From the NCBI GenBank assembly GCA_030432695.1, contig JAUILN010000012.1:248001-312000 (forward strand): DNA of 64,000 nt, given 5' to 3'. Every line of letters starts with the position of its first letter. Position 1 is the stretch's first letter. The stretch comes from a bacterium (lineage in GTDB: Bacteria; Planctomycetota; UBA1135; UBA2386). The position numbers were made by a program, and so were the translations under genes. Below are positions 17,726 through 25,622 of this stretch, in pieces. The notes under the pieces were generated by a model. It saw only the letters and a list, made by a program, of their open reading frames with translations, was not told the origin of the DNA and did no database searches.

Positions 17726-18056
17726 GCACGAGGCCCTCGGTGCGTTCGATCAGATCGATGGGGCGAGCACCGAGCGCGCGGTGCTCGGCGCGCAGCCACG
17801 CCCGCGCCTTGGTGTCGGAACCGCCGACCAGCGCGTCCAGGCTGCGGTAGAGCCGCACCAGCAGGATCGCGAGTTCCCCCTCCTTGCTGGCGGGCTCGAT
17901 CTGCCGCGTCCGGCCGAGGCGCGACAGCGACGCGGCGCTCACGCCGAGCACGCGGGCGAGGTCGGCGGCGCGCAATCCGAGCCGCTCACCGACGCGGAGC
18001 AGCGCCTTGGTGAGGACCGGCGCGGGGTCGACCGAGGATTGGAGCGGGATCGCCAT
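17688..18056 (-). CDS. Xre-type antitoxin with MbcA/ParS (DUF2384) C-terminal domain
   Basis: The 122-residue protein has an N-terminal helix-turn-helix (RVGERLGLRAADLARVLGVS, about 20-45) and a C-terminal MbcA/ParS/Xre toxin-binding region (LYRSLDALVGGSDTKARAWL, then a segment containing HRALGARPIDLI). This is the standard antitoxin of RES toxins, which it binds at the active site while repressing the operon. An AGGTG sits just upstream of the ATG. Antitoxin-first order and overlap with the toxin gene fit the family. Upstream direct repeats probably form its operator. Confidence 0.87.
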   Translation of the reverse strand: MAIPLQSSVDPAPVLTKALLRVGERLGLRAADLARVLGVSAASLSRLGRTRQIEPASKEGELAILLVRLYRSLDALVGGSDTKARAWLRAEHRALGARPIDLIERTEGLVHVVDHLDAMRGR

Positions 18057-18063
18057 CTTTCAC

Positions 18064-18093
18064 CTGCAAGGATATCTCTGGATTCTTGCAAGG
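18064..18093. promoter_or_regulatory. Putative operator of the RES/Xre toxin-antitoxin operon
   Basis: Two direct copies of TGCAAGG lie at 18065-18071 and 18087-18093, and the second is part of the palindrome CTTGCAAG (18085-18092). They begin 8 bp upstream of the antitoxin start. The 22-bp spacing is two helical turns, which suits cooperative binding of an Xre repressor dimer. This is a sequence observation with an inferred role. Confidence 0.45.
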
Positions 18094-18117
18094 CAACGGC
18101 CGACGGCTCCGCCCCCG

Positions 18118-18543
18118 CTACTGCGACCCGTCGGCCCCGAAGCCCTTCTGCGCGACGACCATGCCGACCAGCATCGTCGCCACGAACACCACCGCCTCCA
18201 GGTGGCCCGCGGTGAGGTTCACCAGCGCCGGCCCCGGACAGAAGCCCGCCAACCCCCAGCCGACTCCGAACGCGACCGAGCCGAGCACCAGCTTGCGGTC
18301 GCGGATCGCGAGCACCAGACCGATCAGGAACGGTGGCTCCGGCTTCTTGTCGGCCGGCATCTTCACGAGCCTCGCGGTGACCAGGAAGGCGCCGATCGCG
18401 CCGGCCATCACGAAGGCCAGCGACGGGTCCCACGAGCCGAACAGGTCGAGGAAGCCCTTGATCTTCGCCGGGTCGGTCATGCCCGCGATCGCGAGACCCG
18501 CACCGAAGACGGCCGCCGCGAACAGCACTCCGAGCAATTTCAT
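18118..18543 (-). CDS. YeeE/YedE (DUF6691-like) membrane protein, second half of a split transporter
   Basis: The 141-residue membrane protein has about four hydrophobic segments and the conserved motifs GMTDPAKIKGFLDLFG and GWGLAGFCPGPALVNL. YeeE/YedE proteins transport sulfur compounds such as thiosulfate, using conserved cysteines, and this family occurs as two adjacent half-size genes. The FCPGP cysteine is present. Its ATG overlaps the stop of the partner gene as ATGA (18540-18543). The substrate cannot be read from the sequence. Confidence 0.82.
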   Translation of the reverse strand: MKLLGVLFAAAVFGAGLAIAGMTDPAKIKGFLDLFGSWDPSLAFVMAGAIGAFLVTARLVKMPADKKPEPPFLIGLVLAIRDRKLVLGSVAFGVGWGLAGFCPGPALVNLTAGHLEAVVFVATMLVGMVVAQKGFGADGSQ

Positions 18544-18980
18544 GCTGCACCTCCGCCGAACACGTGGCGCATCAGGGTGACGGTGACGATGCCCGCGAGC
18601 ATGAACGCCAGGGTCGCGACCAACGAGCGGGCCTTGCCCCGGCTCAGACCACAGACGCCGTGACCGCTGGTGCAGCCACCACCGACCCGCGTCCCCACAC
18701 CGACCAGCACGCCGGCCACCCCCGCCATCACGAGGGTCGGGGGATCGCCGAAGGCGCGCGTGTCGGGCGCGACGGTGAAGGTGATCCAGCCACCGGCCAG
18801 GAGGCCGAGCACGAAGATCACCCGCCACGCGGTGTCGCCGGGGTGCTGCTTGAGGATCCGGCCGACGATGCCGCTGATGCCGGGCACCTTGCCGACGAGA
18901 TGGAAGCCGATGGCGCTGGATACGCCGATCAATACGCCGCCGGCCAGGGCAGGCACGGGTGAGAAGGAAGAGTCGATCAT
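18540..18980 (-). CDS. YeeE/YedE family membrane protein, first half of a split transporter
   Basis: The 146-residue membrane protein has about four hydrophobic segments and the family motif VGVGTRVGGGCTSGHGVCGL, including the conserved cysteine of the transport path. It is paired with the following half-size homologue by an ATGA overlap. Together they should form a sulfur-compound import unit of the two-gene type often found with rhodanese or sulfide-oxidation genes; none of those is next to it here. The ATG at 18980 has no clear Shine-Dalgarno. Confidence 0.82.
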   Translation of the reverse strand: MIDSSFSPVPALAGGVLIGVSSAIGFHLVGKVPGISGIVGRILKQHPGDTAWRVIFVLGLLAGGWITFTVAPDTRAFGDPPTLVMAGVAGVLVGVGTRVGGGCTSGHGVCGLSRGKARSLVATLAFMLAGIVTVTLMRHVFGGGAA

Positions 18981-19117
18981 TGCCCGTGGAAGTACCGAGG
19001 AGCTCCGCGGTTTTCGATGGTCGGCTCTGGAATCGAAATCCAGCGCGAACTTCGCGTGCGGACCCGGCAGGTCGCCCGCGTCCTTCCCGACGTGCGGGCA
19101 GATCCCAGGAAGACACC

Positions 19118-20911
19118 ATGCCGACACTTCCCGCTCGAATCGCACCGACCCTCTTGAAGAACTGCTTCCCCGCGCTCTGCGTGGCGACGCTCGCGGCCAC
19201 CGCTGCCGCGCAAGGCCCACGCTTCGTGGTGAACACCACGCTCGACACACCGGATGCCAATCCCGGCGATGGGATGAGCGCCGACTCGCAGGGCCGCAGC
19301 TCGCTACGCGCCGCGATCCAGGAGGCCAACGCGCAGACTGCACAGTGCACGATCGAACTGCAGGCCGCCGCCCGCTACGCGCTGACCCTGGTCGGTGCGG
19401 ATGAAGACGCCGCAGCGTCCGGCGACCTCGATGTGACGGGCGATGTCGTATTGATCGGCCGCGGCGCACGAATCGACGCCGGCGGAGGTGACCGGGCCTT
19501 CGACGTGCTGGCCGGTGGCCGTCTCGACGTCCGCGACCTGGACGTGACCGGCGGCCTCGTCTCGGACGCGAGCGGCGGCGCCTACCGCTCTGCGGGCGAG
19601 CTCCACATGACCCGAGCCGACGTCGATTCCTGCGACGCGCGCGGTGCAGGCGCCTCCGGCGGCGCGGTGTTCAACGACGGCGGGATCCTCCGCGTCGACC
19701 ACTGCGAGTTCACCAACTGCAGTGCGACCCGGGCCGGCGGCGCCGTGGAGGCCAACGGCGGCGACACGCTGATCACCGACAGCACCCTGGAGGCCAACCA
19801 CTGCGGCCCGATGCCCGGCAATGGCGGAGCGCTGCACGTGACCGGCGCGGGCCTCAGCGTGATCCGCGATTGCACCATCGAGGCGAACATCGCCGACCGC
19901 GAGGGTGGCGGCTTGTGGAATTCGTCCACCGGGACGATGACCGTCGACAGCTGCGACCTGTTCGACAACGAGGCGCTCGGCACCGCGGCGGACGATGGCG
20001 GCGGCGCGCTGTTCAACGACGGCGGCGGCATGTTCGTCACCGGCTGCAACGTCCACGACAACTTCGCCGTGCAGGGCTCCGGTTCGGGCGGCGGCGTGTT
20101 CAACAATGCCGGGCGATTGATGCTGCACCTGACGCGCGTCGAGGCGAACCTCTCGAACCGGGCCGGCGGCGGCGTCGAAGCCAACGCCGGCGTGACCGTC
20201 CTGCGCGACAGCTGGCTGGTCGCCAACGAGACCGGCACGATGCCGGGCAATGGCGGCGGCCTGCACCTGACCGGTGGCGGGGCGGTGCAGGTCCTCGGCA
20301 CCGGCGTCTACGGCAACATCGCCGGCGCCGAGGGCGGCGGCCTGTGGAACTCGTCGACCGGCCTGATGTGGGTCGACGACTGTGACTTCCAGCTGAACGT
20401 GGCGTCGGGCGACGCGGCGGACCAGGGTGGCGGGGCGCTGTTCAACGACCGCGGGATCTTCGTCCTGACCCGTTCGGTGATGGCCGACAACACCGCGTCG
20501 GGCGCTGCGGGCTCCGGCGGCGCGATCTTCAACGACAACGGCTTGTTCGCGATCGACGACGTGGAGATCCGTGACAACTCGTCGAGCCGCGCCGGCGGCG
20601 GCATCGAGGCCAACGTCGGGATGACCTTCGTGAGCCGCGCGACGATGACCGGCAACGTGACCGGGATGTCGCCGGGCAATGGCGGCGCGCTGCACCTGAC
20701 CGGTGCCGGCCTGGTGCAGATGACCGCGTCGACGGTCACCGGCAACGACGCCAGCAACGAGGGCGGTGGACTTTGGAACTCTTCGACCGGCGCGATGCTG
20801 GTGCTCGGCACGCAGGTCGAGAACAACACCTCGCCGACCGGTCCCGACGCGTTCAACCAGCCCGGCGGGTTCCTCCTGCTGAACGGCCGGTTCGTCAGCG
20901 GCGGGATCTGA
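19118..20911 (+). CDS. Secreted right-handed beta-helix protein with 143-residue repeats
   Basis: I chose ATG 19118 because it opens a signal peptide (LLKNCFPALCVATLAATAAA); the frame is open further upstream without signal features. The 597-residue product has a start block of the CSLREA type (SSLRAAIQEANA) and then Gly/Asn-rich parallel beta-helix rungs. Units recur in fixed order: RAGGAVEAN, PGNGGALHVTG, EGGGLWNSSTG, GGGALFNDGG. The RAGG unit is found at 19730, 20159 and 20588, exactly 429 bp apart. It is probably a cell-surface adhesin or structural protein; no catalytic residues are evident. Confidence 0.8.
   Translation: MPTLPARIAPTLLKNCFPALCVATLAATAAAQGPRFVVNTTLDTPDANPGDGMSADSQGRSSLRAAIQEANAQTAQCTIELQAAARYALTLVGADEDAAASGDLDVTGDVVLIGRGARIDAGGGDRAFDVLAGGRLDVRDLDVTGGLVSDASGGAYRSAGELHMTRADVDSCDARGAGASGGAVFNDGGILRVDHCEFTNCSATRAGGAVEANGGDTLITDSTLEANHCGPMPGNGGALHVTGAGLSVIRDCTIEANIADREGGGLWNSSTGTMTVDSCDLFDNEALGTAADDGGGALFNDGGGMFVTGCNVHDNFAVQGSGSGGGVFNNAGRLMLHLTRVEANLSNRAGGGVEANAGVTVLRDSWLVANETGTMPGNGGGLHLTGGGAVQVLGTGVYGNIAGAEGGGLWNSSTGLMWVDDCDFQLNVASGDAADQGGGALFNDRGIFVLTRSVMADNTASGAAGSGGAIFNDNGLFAIDDVEIRDNSSSRAGGGIEANVGMTFVSRATMTGNVTGMSPGNGGALHLTGAGLVQMTASTVTGNDASNEGGGLWNSSTGAMLVLGTQVENNTSPTGPDAFNQPGGFLLLNGRFVSGGI
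19730..20860 (+). repeat. 429-bp in-frame tandem repeat within the beta-helix gene
   Basis: Codons for RAGG(A/G)(V/I)EAN begin at 19730, 20159 and 20588, a period of exactly 429 bp or 143 codons. Each period contains the same four rung motifs, and the last copy is incomplete at its C-terminal side. The copies are diverged, so the repeat is old, but no insertion or deletion has shifted the register between these three marks. Confidence 0.8.
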
Positions 20912-20929
20912 TGCGCGGCCGGTCTGCGC

Positions 20930-22093
20930 TCAGATCCAGCGCAGCGGTGAGCGGGGAAAGGCCCGCTTCAGCCGTTCGAACAGCGCGCAGACCGGCAACA
21001 GCACGACCACGATCGCCAGCACCCCGAGCCAGACCTGAGCGAGGGATGCTTCGCGCTCACGTTCGGGACCGATCCAACCTGTCGTCCACTCGGGCGGCAG
21101 CAGGGTCGCGATCCCGAGCAGGCCGAAGTGCAGCAGGTAATAGCACAGCGCGGTCCGCCCCAGCAGCAGGAGCGGACCACGGTTACGCAGCGCGTCACCC
21201 CGCCAGGCTTCGTAGCGGCAACGCAGCGCCAGGATCGCGGCCATGAGTCCGAGTTCCAGGCCGAGGAAGCCGAGCGACGGAGGGTACTTGCTCACCTGTA
21301 GCCAGCGCAGCCACGAGTCGTCGGAGCGGAGCACTCCGCAGTTGCCGTAGCCGTCGGCCCACTCGACCACCAACCAGGTGGCGAAGCCGACCGCACTCCA
21401 GCTCCACAGCAGCCGCTCCTCGATCTGCCCCACCGCGACGATGCGGCAGCCCAGCCAGTAGCCGAGCAGCATCACGCCGAGCCAAGGCAGTGCCGGGTAG
21501 ACCACCAGGATCTGCGGGTACTGGAACCCGGCGTCGAGGAGCAACAGCTCCGCCAGATCGGGCGGCGTCGTGTAGCCGTCGGTGAGCCAACGGGTGACGC
21601 CTTCGTGCCCGGCCACGATCACCAGCCCGAGCAGACCGCAGATCCGGCCGGGCAAGCGGTGCAGGACGGCCATCGCCAGCATGCCGACACCGATCGCATA
21701 GAGCACCTGCAGCAGCTGCTCGAATCCATCCAGCGCCCCCATCCTCGGCGAGAACACCAGCAGTTCGATGCCGATCAGCAGCAGGCCGCGGATCGCGAGA
21801 TCCCAGGCGATTCCCTGTCCGTGGGCGCGGCGCCGGGCCGCGGAGAGCGCGATCGCAGTGCCGGCGAGGAACACGAACGTCGGCGCGCAGAGGTGCGAGA
21901 CCCAGCGGTTGAGGAACGGCACCAGCGGGATCGGTGCGCTCCACGACGACATGAACCGCCCGTCGGCCATCCAGCGGTCCGCGTAGACCAGCGCCGACAC
22001 GTGGTCGCTGGTCATCAAGACCATCACCAGGCCGCGGACCCAGTCGATGGCGGTGAGGCGGGCACGGCCCGTCTGCTGTTCGTTCATCTCCAT
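20930..22093 (-). CDS. DUF1624 / heparan-alpha-glucosaminide acetyltransferase-like membrane protein
   Basis: The 387-residue protein has about ten membrane segments. It opens with the family motif LTAIDWVRGLVMVLMTSDHV, in which the Asp-Trp and the following Asp-His are conserved in DUF1624/HGSNAT-like proteins. It also has FLAGTAIALSAARRR and CYYLLHFGLLGI near the end. Homologues transfer acyl groups across membranes to sugars or are uncharacterised. The gene is convergent with the beta-helix gene (18-bp gap). Its start lies about 20 bp from the palindromic repeat pair. The substrate is unknown. Confidence 0.78.
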   Translation of the reverse strand: MEMNEQQTGRARLTAIDWVRGLVMVLMTSDHVSALVYADRWMADGRFMSSWSAPIPLVPFLNRWVSHLCAPTFVFLAGTAIALSAARRRAHGQGIAWDLAIRGLLLIGIELLVFSPRMGALDGFEQLLQVLYAIGVGMLAMAVLHRLPGRICGLLGLVIVAGHEGVTRWLTDGYTTPPDLAELLLLDAGFQYPQILVVYPALPWLGVMLLGYWLGCRIVAVGQIEERLLWSWSAVGFATWLVVEWADGYGNCGVLRSDDSWLRWLQVSKYPPSLGFLGLELGLMAAILALRCRYEAWRGDALRNRGPLLLLGRTALCYYLLHFGLLGIATLLPPEWTTGWIGPEREREASLAQVWLGVLAIVVVLLPVCALFERLKRAFPRSPLRWI

Positions 22094-22115
22094 CCCGCCC
22101 CGAAGCCCCGAGAGG

Positions 22116-22231
22116 GGGGGTTAACATCTCGACCCGGCCGGGTTGTTAACCCCCTCGTCAGGAGCAGGGAGGCAAACCAACGTCACGGTACGGGGGGTTA
22201 ACAACCCGGCCGGGTCGAGATGTCAACCCCC
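22116..22231. repeat. Inverted pair of 39-bp palindromic repeat units, locus A
   Basis: Unit 1 (22116-22154) begins GGGGGTTAACATCTCGACCC and ends GGGTTGTTAACCCCC. Unit 2 (22193-22231) is its reverse complement with a single mismatch. The spacer is 38 bp. Each unit is itself an imperfect palindrome, with GGGGTTAACA arms and a CCCGGCCGGG core. The same arrangement occurs at 57973-58087 with an unrelated spacer. Unit 2 contains the stop codon of the dehydrogenase gene, and unit 1 lies just upstream of the DUF1624 gene. It could be a REP/BIME-like mobile repeat, a terminator or a cruciform site. Confidence 0.85.
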
Positions 22232-23287
22232 TGCGATGCGCGAGACGATCCAGTCGCCGACCTGGCTGGTGGTGCGCTTGCCGCCGACGTCGGCGGTGCA
22301 CTCGCCGGCGTCGATGGCCTGGCGGACGAGGTCGGTGAGGAACGGCTCGTCCTCGTCGTAGCCGAGGTGGGTCATCATCATCCCGATCGTCAGCACGGTG
22401 GCGAGCGGGTTGGCCTTGCCCTGGCCGGCGATGTCGGGGGCGCTGCCGTGGACCGGCTCGAACATGCCGACGCCGTCGGGACGGATGTTGGCGCTGGCGG
22501 CCATGCCGAGGCCGCCCTGTAGCGAGGCACCGAGGTCGGTGACGATGTCGCCGAACAGGTTCGAGGTGACGACCACGTCGAACTGCGAGGGATCACGGAT
22601 CAGGTTGAAGCAGAACGCGTCGACGTACTGGTGGTTGGTCTCGAGCCCCGCGTGTTCCTTCGACACCTCGGCGAAGACCCGCTGCCACAGCTCGTGGGCG
22701 TGGCGCATCGCGTTCGACTTGTCGACCATCGTGACCTTCTTCCGCCCGTGCCTGGTCGCATACTCGAACGCCGCGCGGATGATCCGCTCGACGCCCTTGC
22801 GGGTGTTCAGGTCCTCGTTGATCGCCACCTCGTCGGGCGTGCCGCGCTTGAACTGGCCACCCATCGCCACGTAGACGCCCTCGGTGTTCTCGCGGAACAC
22901 CACCATGTCGCAGTCCTTCGCGGTCCGTCCCTTCAGCGGCATCAGCGAGTCGTGCAGGCAGACCACCGGCCGCAGGTTGCAGTAGAGGTCGAAGCCGAAG
23001 CGCAGGCCGAAGATGATGTCGCGGGCGTGCTCCATGCCGGGCACCCGCGGGTCGCCCATCGCGCCGAGCAGCACCGCCTTGCACTCGTTCCGGATCGTGT
23101 CGCGGACCTCGTCGGGAAAGGTCGTCCCGTCGGCGAGGAAGCGATCCGCGCCGAGGTCGTAGTGCAGGAGTTCGAGGTTGCGGCCCCGGTGCTCCCGGAG
23201 CGCGGTGAGGACCTTCACGCCCTCGGCCACGACCTCCTTGCCGATGCCGTCGCCGGGGATGACCGCGATCTTGTTGGTGTCTGTCAT
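22223..23287 (-). CDS. Isopropylmalate/isocitrate dehydrogenase family enzyme
   Basis: The 354-residue protein starts at ATG 23287 with KIAVIPGDGIGKEVVAEG, the standard beginning of the beta-decarboxylating dehydrogenase family. Further signatures are VVFRENTEGVYVAMGG, TMVDKSNAMRHAHELW, NLFGDIVTDLGASLQGGLGM with the metal-binding aspartates, and EPVHGSAPDIAGQGKANP, the nucleotide-binding region. Substrates in this family are 3-isopropylmalate (leucine synthesis), isocitrate, homoisocitrate or tartrate. Residues alone do not decide between them, though a LeuB-type enzyme is the commonest choice. No leucine genes are adjacent. The last codons and stop lie inside a palindromic repeat unit. Confidence 0.85.
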   Translation of the reverse strand: MTDTNKIAVIPGDGIGKEVVAEGVKVLTALREHRGRNLELLHYDLGADRFLADGTTFPDEVRDTIRNECKAVLLGAMGDPRVPGMEHARDIIFGLRFGFDLYCNLRPVVCLHDSLMPLKGRTAKDCDMVVFRENTEGVYVAMGGQFKRGTPDEVAINEDLNTRKGVERIIRAAFEYATRHGRKKVTMVDKSNAMRHAHELWQRVFAEVSKEHAGLETNHQYVDAFCFNLIRDPSQFDVVVTSNLFGDIVTDLGASLQGGLGMAASANIRPDGVGMFEPVHGSAPDIAGQGKANPLATVLTIGMMMTHLGYDEDEPFLTDLVRQAIDAGECTADVGGKRTTSQVGDWIVSRIAGG

Positions 23288-23464
23288 GTGTCTCGTGCCG
23301 ATCGCACCGCGGGCCCCCTCCCGCTGCAACCGCGCGCCGCCGACCGCACCAGGATTCCTGCGGATTCCGACTTGGGACCGGTCACGACACCGCGCTCCCA
23401 GCGATGACGAGCCCGATCCCCCTGCCGGGCACCGACCTCGACCCACGATCCACGGAGTTCCGCC

Positions 23465-24718
23465 ATGAACCGCATCCTCCCGACCCTCCTGTCCGGCGCC
23501 CTCGCCGCGGCAGCCCTCCTCCCCGCCCAGACCGGTCCGCTGGTGGGCTTCGCCTCCGACGGCGCCGCCAACTCGGCCCTGCTCCGCCAGCGCCTCTGCG
23601 AGCCGCCGAACGAGACCTGCACCAACGCGCTCCCCGCCCCCTCCCTGGCCTGGGCCGGCGGCGCGGCACTCGACACCTTCCGCAACGTCCTCTGGCACAC
23701 CGAAGGCACCCGGATCTACGGCGTGCAACTGGCCGGCTGCGACCGCGACTGCGTGGTCCCGATCGCCTCGGCGCTCGGCGGCCGCTCGGTGGCCGGTGGC
23801 CTGACGTTCGACGCGGAGACCCAGCGCCTCTACCACGTCGAGTCGATCCCGGGCATGGGCGGCATCGTCGGCTACGACCTGTTCCCGAGCCTCGGCTGCC
23901 CGCAGGCCGCGCGGCGCTGCACCTTCACCCTGCCGACCACGCGCCACACCTCGGGCGCCATCGCCCTCGACAAGGGCCGCGACCTGTTCTTCGTAGCCAC
24001 CTCGGTGTTCGGCATCCCCGGCGGCGCCCAGAACCGCATCCTGATCGTCCGCCGCGACGACCCGAACTGCGGAACGCCCTGCCTGATCCCGGTGCCCGAC
24101 TGCGGTCGGCTGCCGCTCGAAGCGATCACTGCGATGACCTACGACGCCTGCGACGATCGCATCTACATCAGCGACGGTCGCCGCACCCTGGTCTGCGTGG
24201 TCCGCATCAACCCGACCTCCGGCTGCCCGACGCTGATCGCCGAGTCCTGCTGCGCCGCCACCGACTCCCAGAACCGCACCTGGCACGGCTTCGACAAGCA
24301 GACCATCGAGCCGCGCCAGCTCGGCGGCGGCTGCCTGCCGGCCCGCACCTGCCCGAGCTGCCCGGTGCCGCCGCGGCTCAACCCGATCGGCCTGCCGCAG
24401 GTTGGCAACCCCAACTTCGGCTTCCGCATCGAGGAGGGCCCGGTCGGCTCCACCGGCTTCGTGCTGGTCAACTTCGGCGGCTGCCAGAGCTTCCAGTTCG
24501 GCTGCGGCATCCTCTACACCGGCCTGCCGGCGGCGATCGCGCTCGGCCCGATGCCGATCGCCGGCGGCGGCCCCTGCAGCGGCATGGCCGACTTCCAGCT
24601 GCCGATCCCCGAGAACTTCGCGCTGTGCAACCTGCTGCTCTGCGTGCAGGGCGCGATGGTCTGCCCCGCGGGTGGCATCGGCCTGACCAACGCGCAGGTC
24701 GTGCCGCTCGGCTCGTGA
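23465..24718 (+). CDS. Secreted cysteine-rich protein, possibly beta-propeller, function unknown
   Basis: The 417-residue protein has a signal peptide (ILPTLLSGALAAAALLPAQ). It has about 24 cysteines, many in pairs such as GCDRDC, CGTPC and CPSC, which suggests disulfides outside the cytoplasm. Repeated blocks of the type GGLTFDAETQRLYHVES, AIALDKGRDLFFV and TAMTYDACDDRIYISD look like blades of a beta-propeller. The last 100 residues (NPNFGFRIEEGPVGSTGFVL onward to TNAQVVPLGS) resemble a C-terminal domain common in planctomycete secreted proteins. No enzyme motif was recognised. Confidence 0.6.
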   Translation: MNRILPTLLSGALAAAALLPAQTGPLVGFASDGAANSALLRQRLCEPPNETCTNALPAPSLAWAGGAALDTFRNVLWHTEGTRIYGVQLAGCDRDCVVPIASALGGRSVAGGLTFDAETQRLYHVESIPGMGGIVGYDLFPSLGCPQAARRCTFTLPTTRHTSGAIALDKGRDLFFVATSVFGIPGGAQNRILIVRRDDPNCGTPCLIPVPDCGRLPLEAITAMTYDACDDRIYISDGRRTLVCVVRINPTSGCPTLIAESCCAATDSQNRTWHGFDKQTIEPRQLGGGCLPARTCPSCPVPPRLNPIGLPQVGNPNFGFRIEEGPVGSTGFVLVNFGGCQSFQFGCGILYTGLPAAIALGPMPIAGGGPCSGMADFQLPIPENFALCNLLLCVQGAMVCPAGGIGLTNAQVVPLGS

Positions 24719-24810
24719 GCCGGCCTGCCTGGGGGGCCCGCGGCAGACGCGTCGCGGATACTCTGGCGGCTTCGGACCCGAAATGCGGTCCCAGGAAGCA
24801 CTGACTCCTG

Positions 24811-25509
24811 ATGACGAGCATCCAGATGGCCCGCCCTGCCTCCCAGGTCTTCCCGCTCGAGAATGGAGACCACCTCGACGCTGCAGAGTTCCTCCGCCGC
24901 TACGAGGCCATGCCGCCTTCGACCAGGGCCGAACTCGTCGAAGGAGTTGTCTTCATGTCTTCGGCCGTTCGCGCGGACGCGCACGCGGATCCACACGGCC
25001 AGCTTGCCGCCTGGCTGCTGCACTACGCTGCAAGGACGCCGGGAACCCGCGGCTCGATCGATCCGACGCTCCGCTGCAGCACGAGGTCGGTGGTCCAACC
25101 CGACCTCGTGCTTCGCATCACCACCGACCACGGTGGCACATGCCGGGTCGCCGAGGACGGCTACCTCCACGGCGCCCCGGAGCTGGTCGTCGAGATCGCC
25201 GCGAGTTCCGCGAGCCGTGACCTCCACTCCAAGAAGGACCTCTACCAGGCCCAAGGCGTCCGCGAGTACCTCGTCTGGCGCACCCTCGACGCCGCCGTCG
25301 ACTGGTTCGTCAACACCGGCGACACCTTCGAACCACTCGCACCCGACGCCGACGGCTGCCTCCACAGCCGGGTCTTTCCCAGCCTCGTCCTCGACGTGCC
25401 CGCACTGCTCGGCAACGACGACGAACGGGTCCTGCAGCGACTCGAGCAGGAACTCGGCAAGACACCCCACGCCGAGTTCGTCGCGCGCCTCCAGCAGGAA
25501 CGGCCCTGA
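24811..25509 (+). CDS. Uma2 family (DUF820) PD-(D/E)XK-fold protein, copy 1
   Basis: The 232-residue protein has the Uma2 features: an N-terminal segment RYEAMPPSTRAELVEGVVFM with the family Glu, VVQPDLVLRI with the Asp, and APELVVEIAASSASRDLHSK, the PD-(D/E)XK-like E-x-A or E-x-S active-site strand followed by a Lys. It then has VREYLVWRTLD. Uma2 proteins have a restriction-endonuclease fold and are abundant in cyanobacteria and planctomycetes, usually without known function. The next gene is a diverged duplicate with the same leader. Confidence 0.85.
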   Translation: MTSIQMARPASQVFPLENGDHLDAAEFLRRYEAMPPSTRAELVEGVVFMSSAVRADAHADPHGQLAAWLLHYAARTPGTRGSIDPTLRCSTRSVVQPDLVLRITTDHGGTCRVAEDGYLHGAPELVVEIAASSASRDLHSKKDLYQAQGVREYLVWRTLDAAVDWFVNTGDTFEPLAPDADGCLHSRVFPSLVLDVPALLGNDDERVLQRLEQELGKTPHAEFVARLQQERP

Positions 25510-25622
25510 TTCGGGCCAGGGTGAACGCCACGAGCCGTGTCCGATCCGGACCCGCGGGCGGTCCTGCTGATATTCTGGCTGCTCCGGACCCGAAATGCGG
25601 TCCCAGGAAGCACTGACTCCTG

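Noticed and set aside
19730..20860. CRISPR-like repeat array
   Set aside because: The repeats are 429 bp, in frame and encode beta-helix rungs; there are no short identical repeats with unique spacers.
23288..24286. Upstream extension of the dehydrogenase frame to 687 codons
   Set aside because: The extension lies antisense to the secreted Cys-rich protein, and the family N-terminus KIAVIPGDGIG starts right after ATG 23287.
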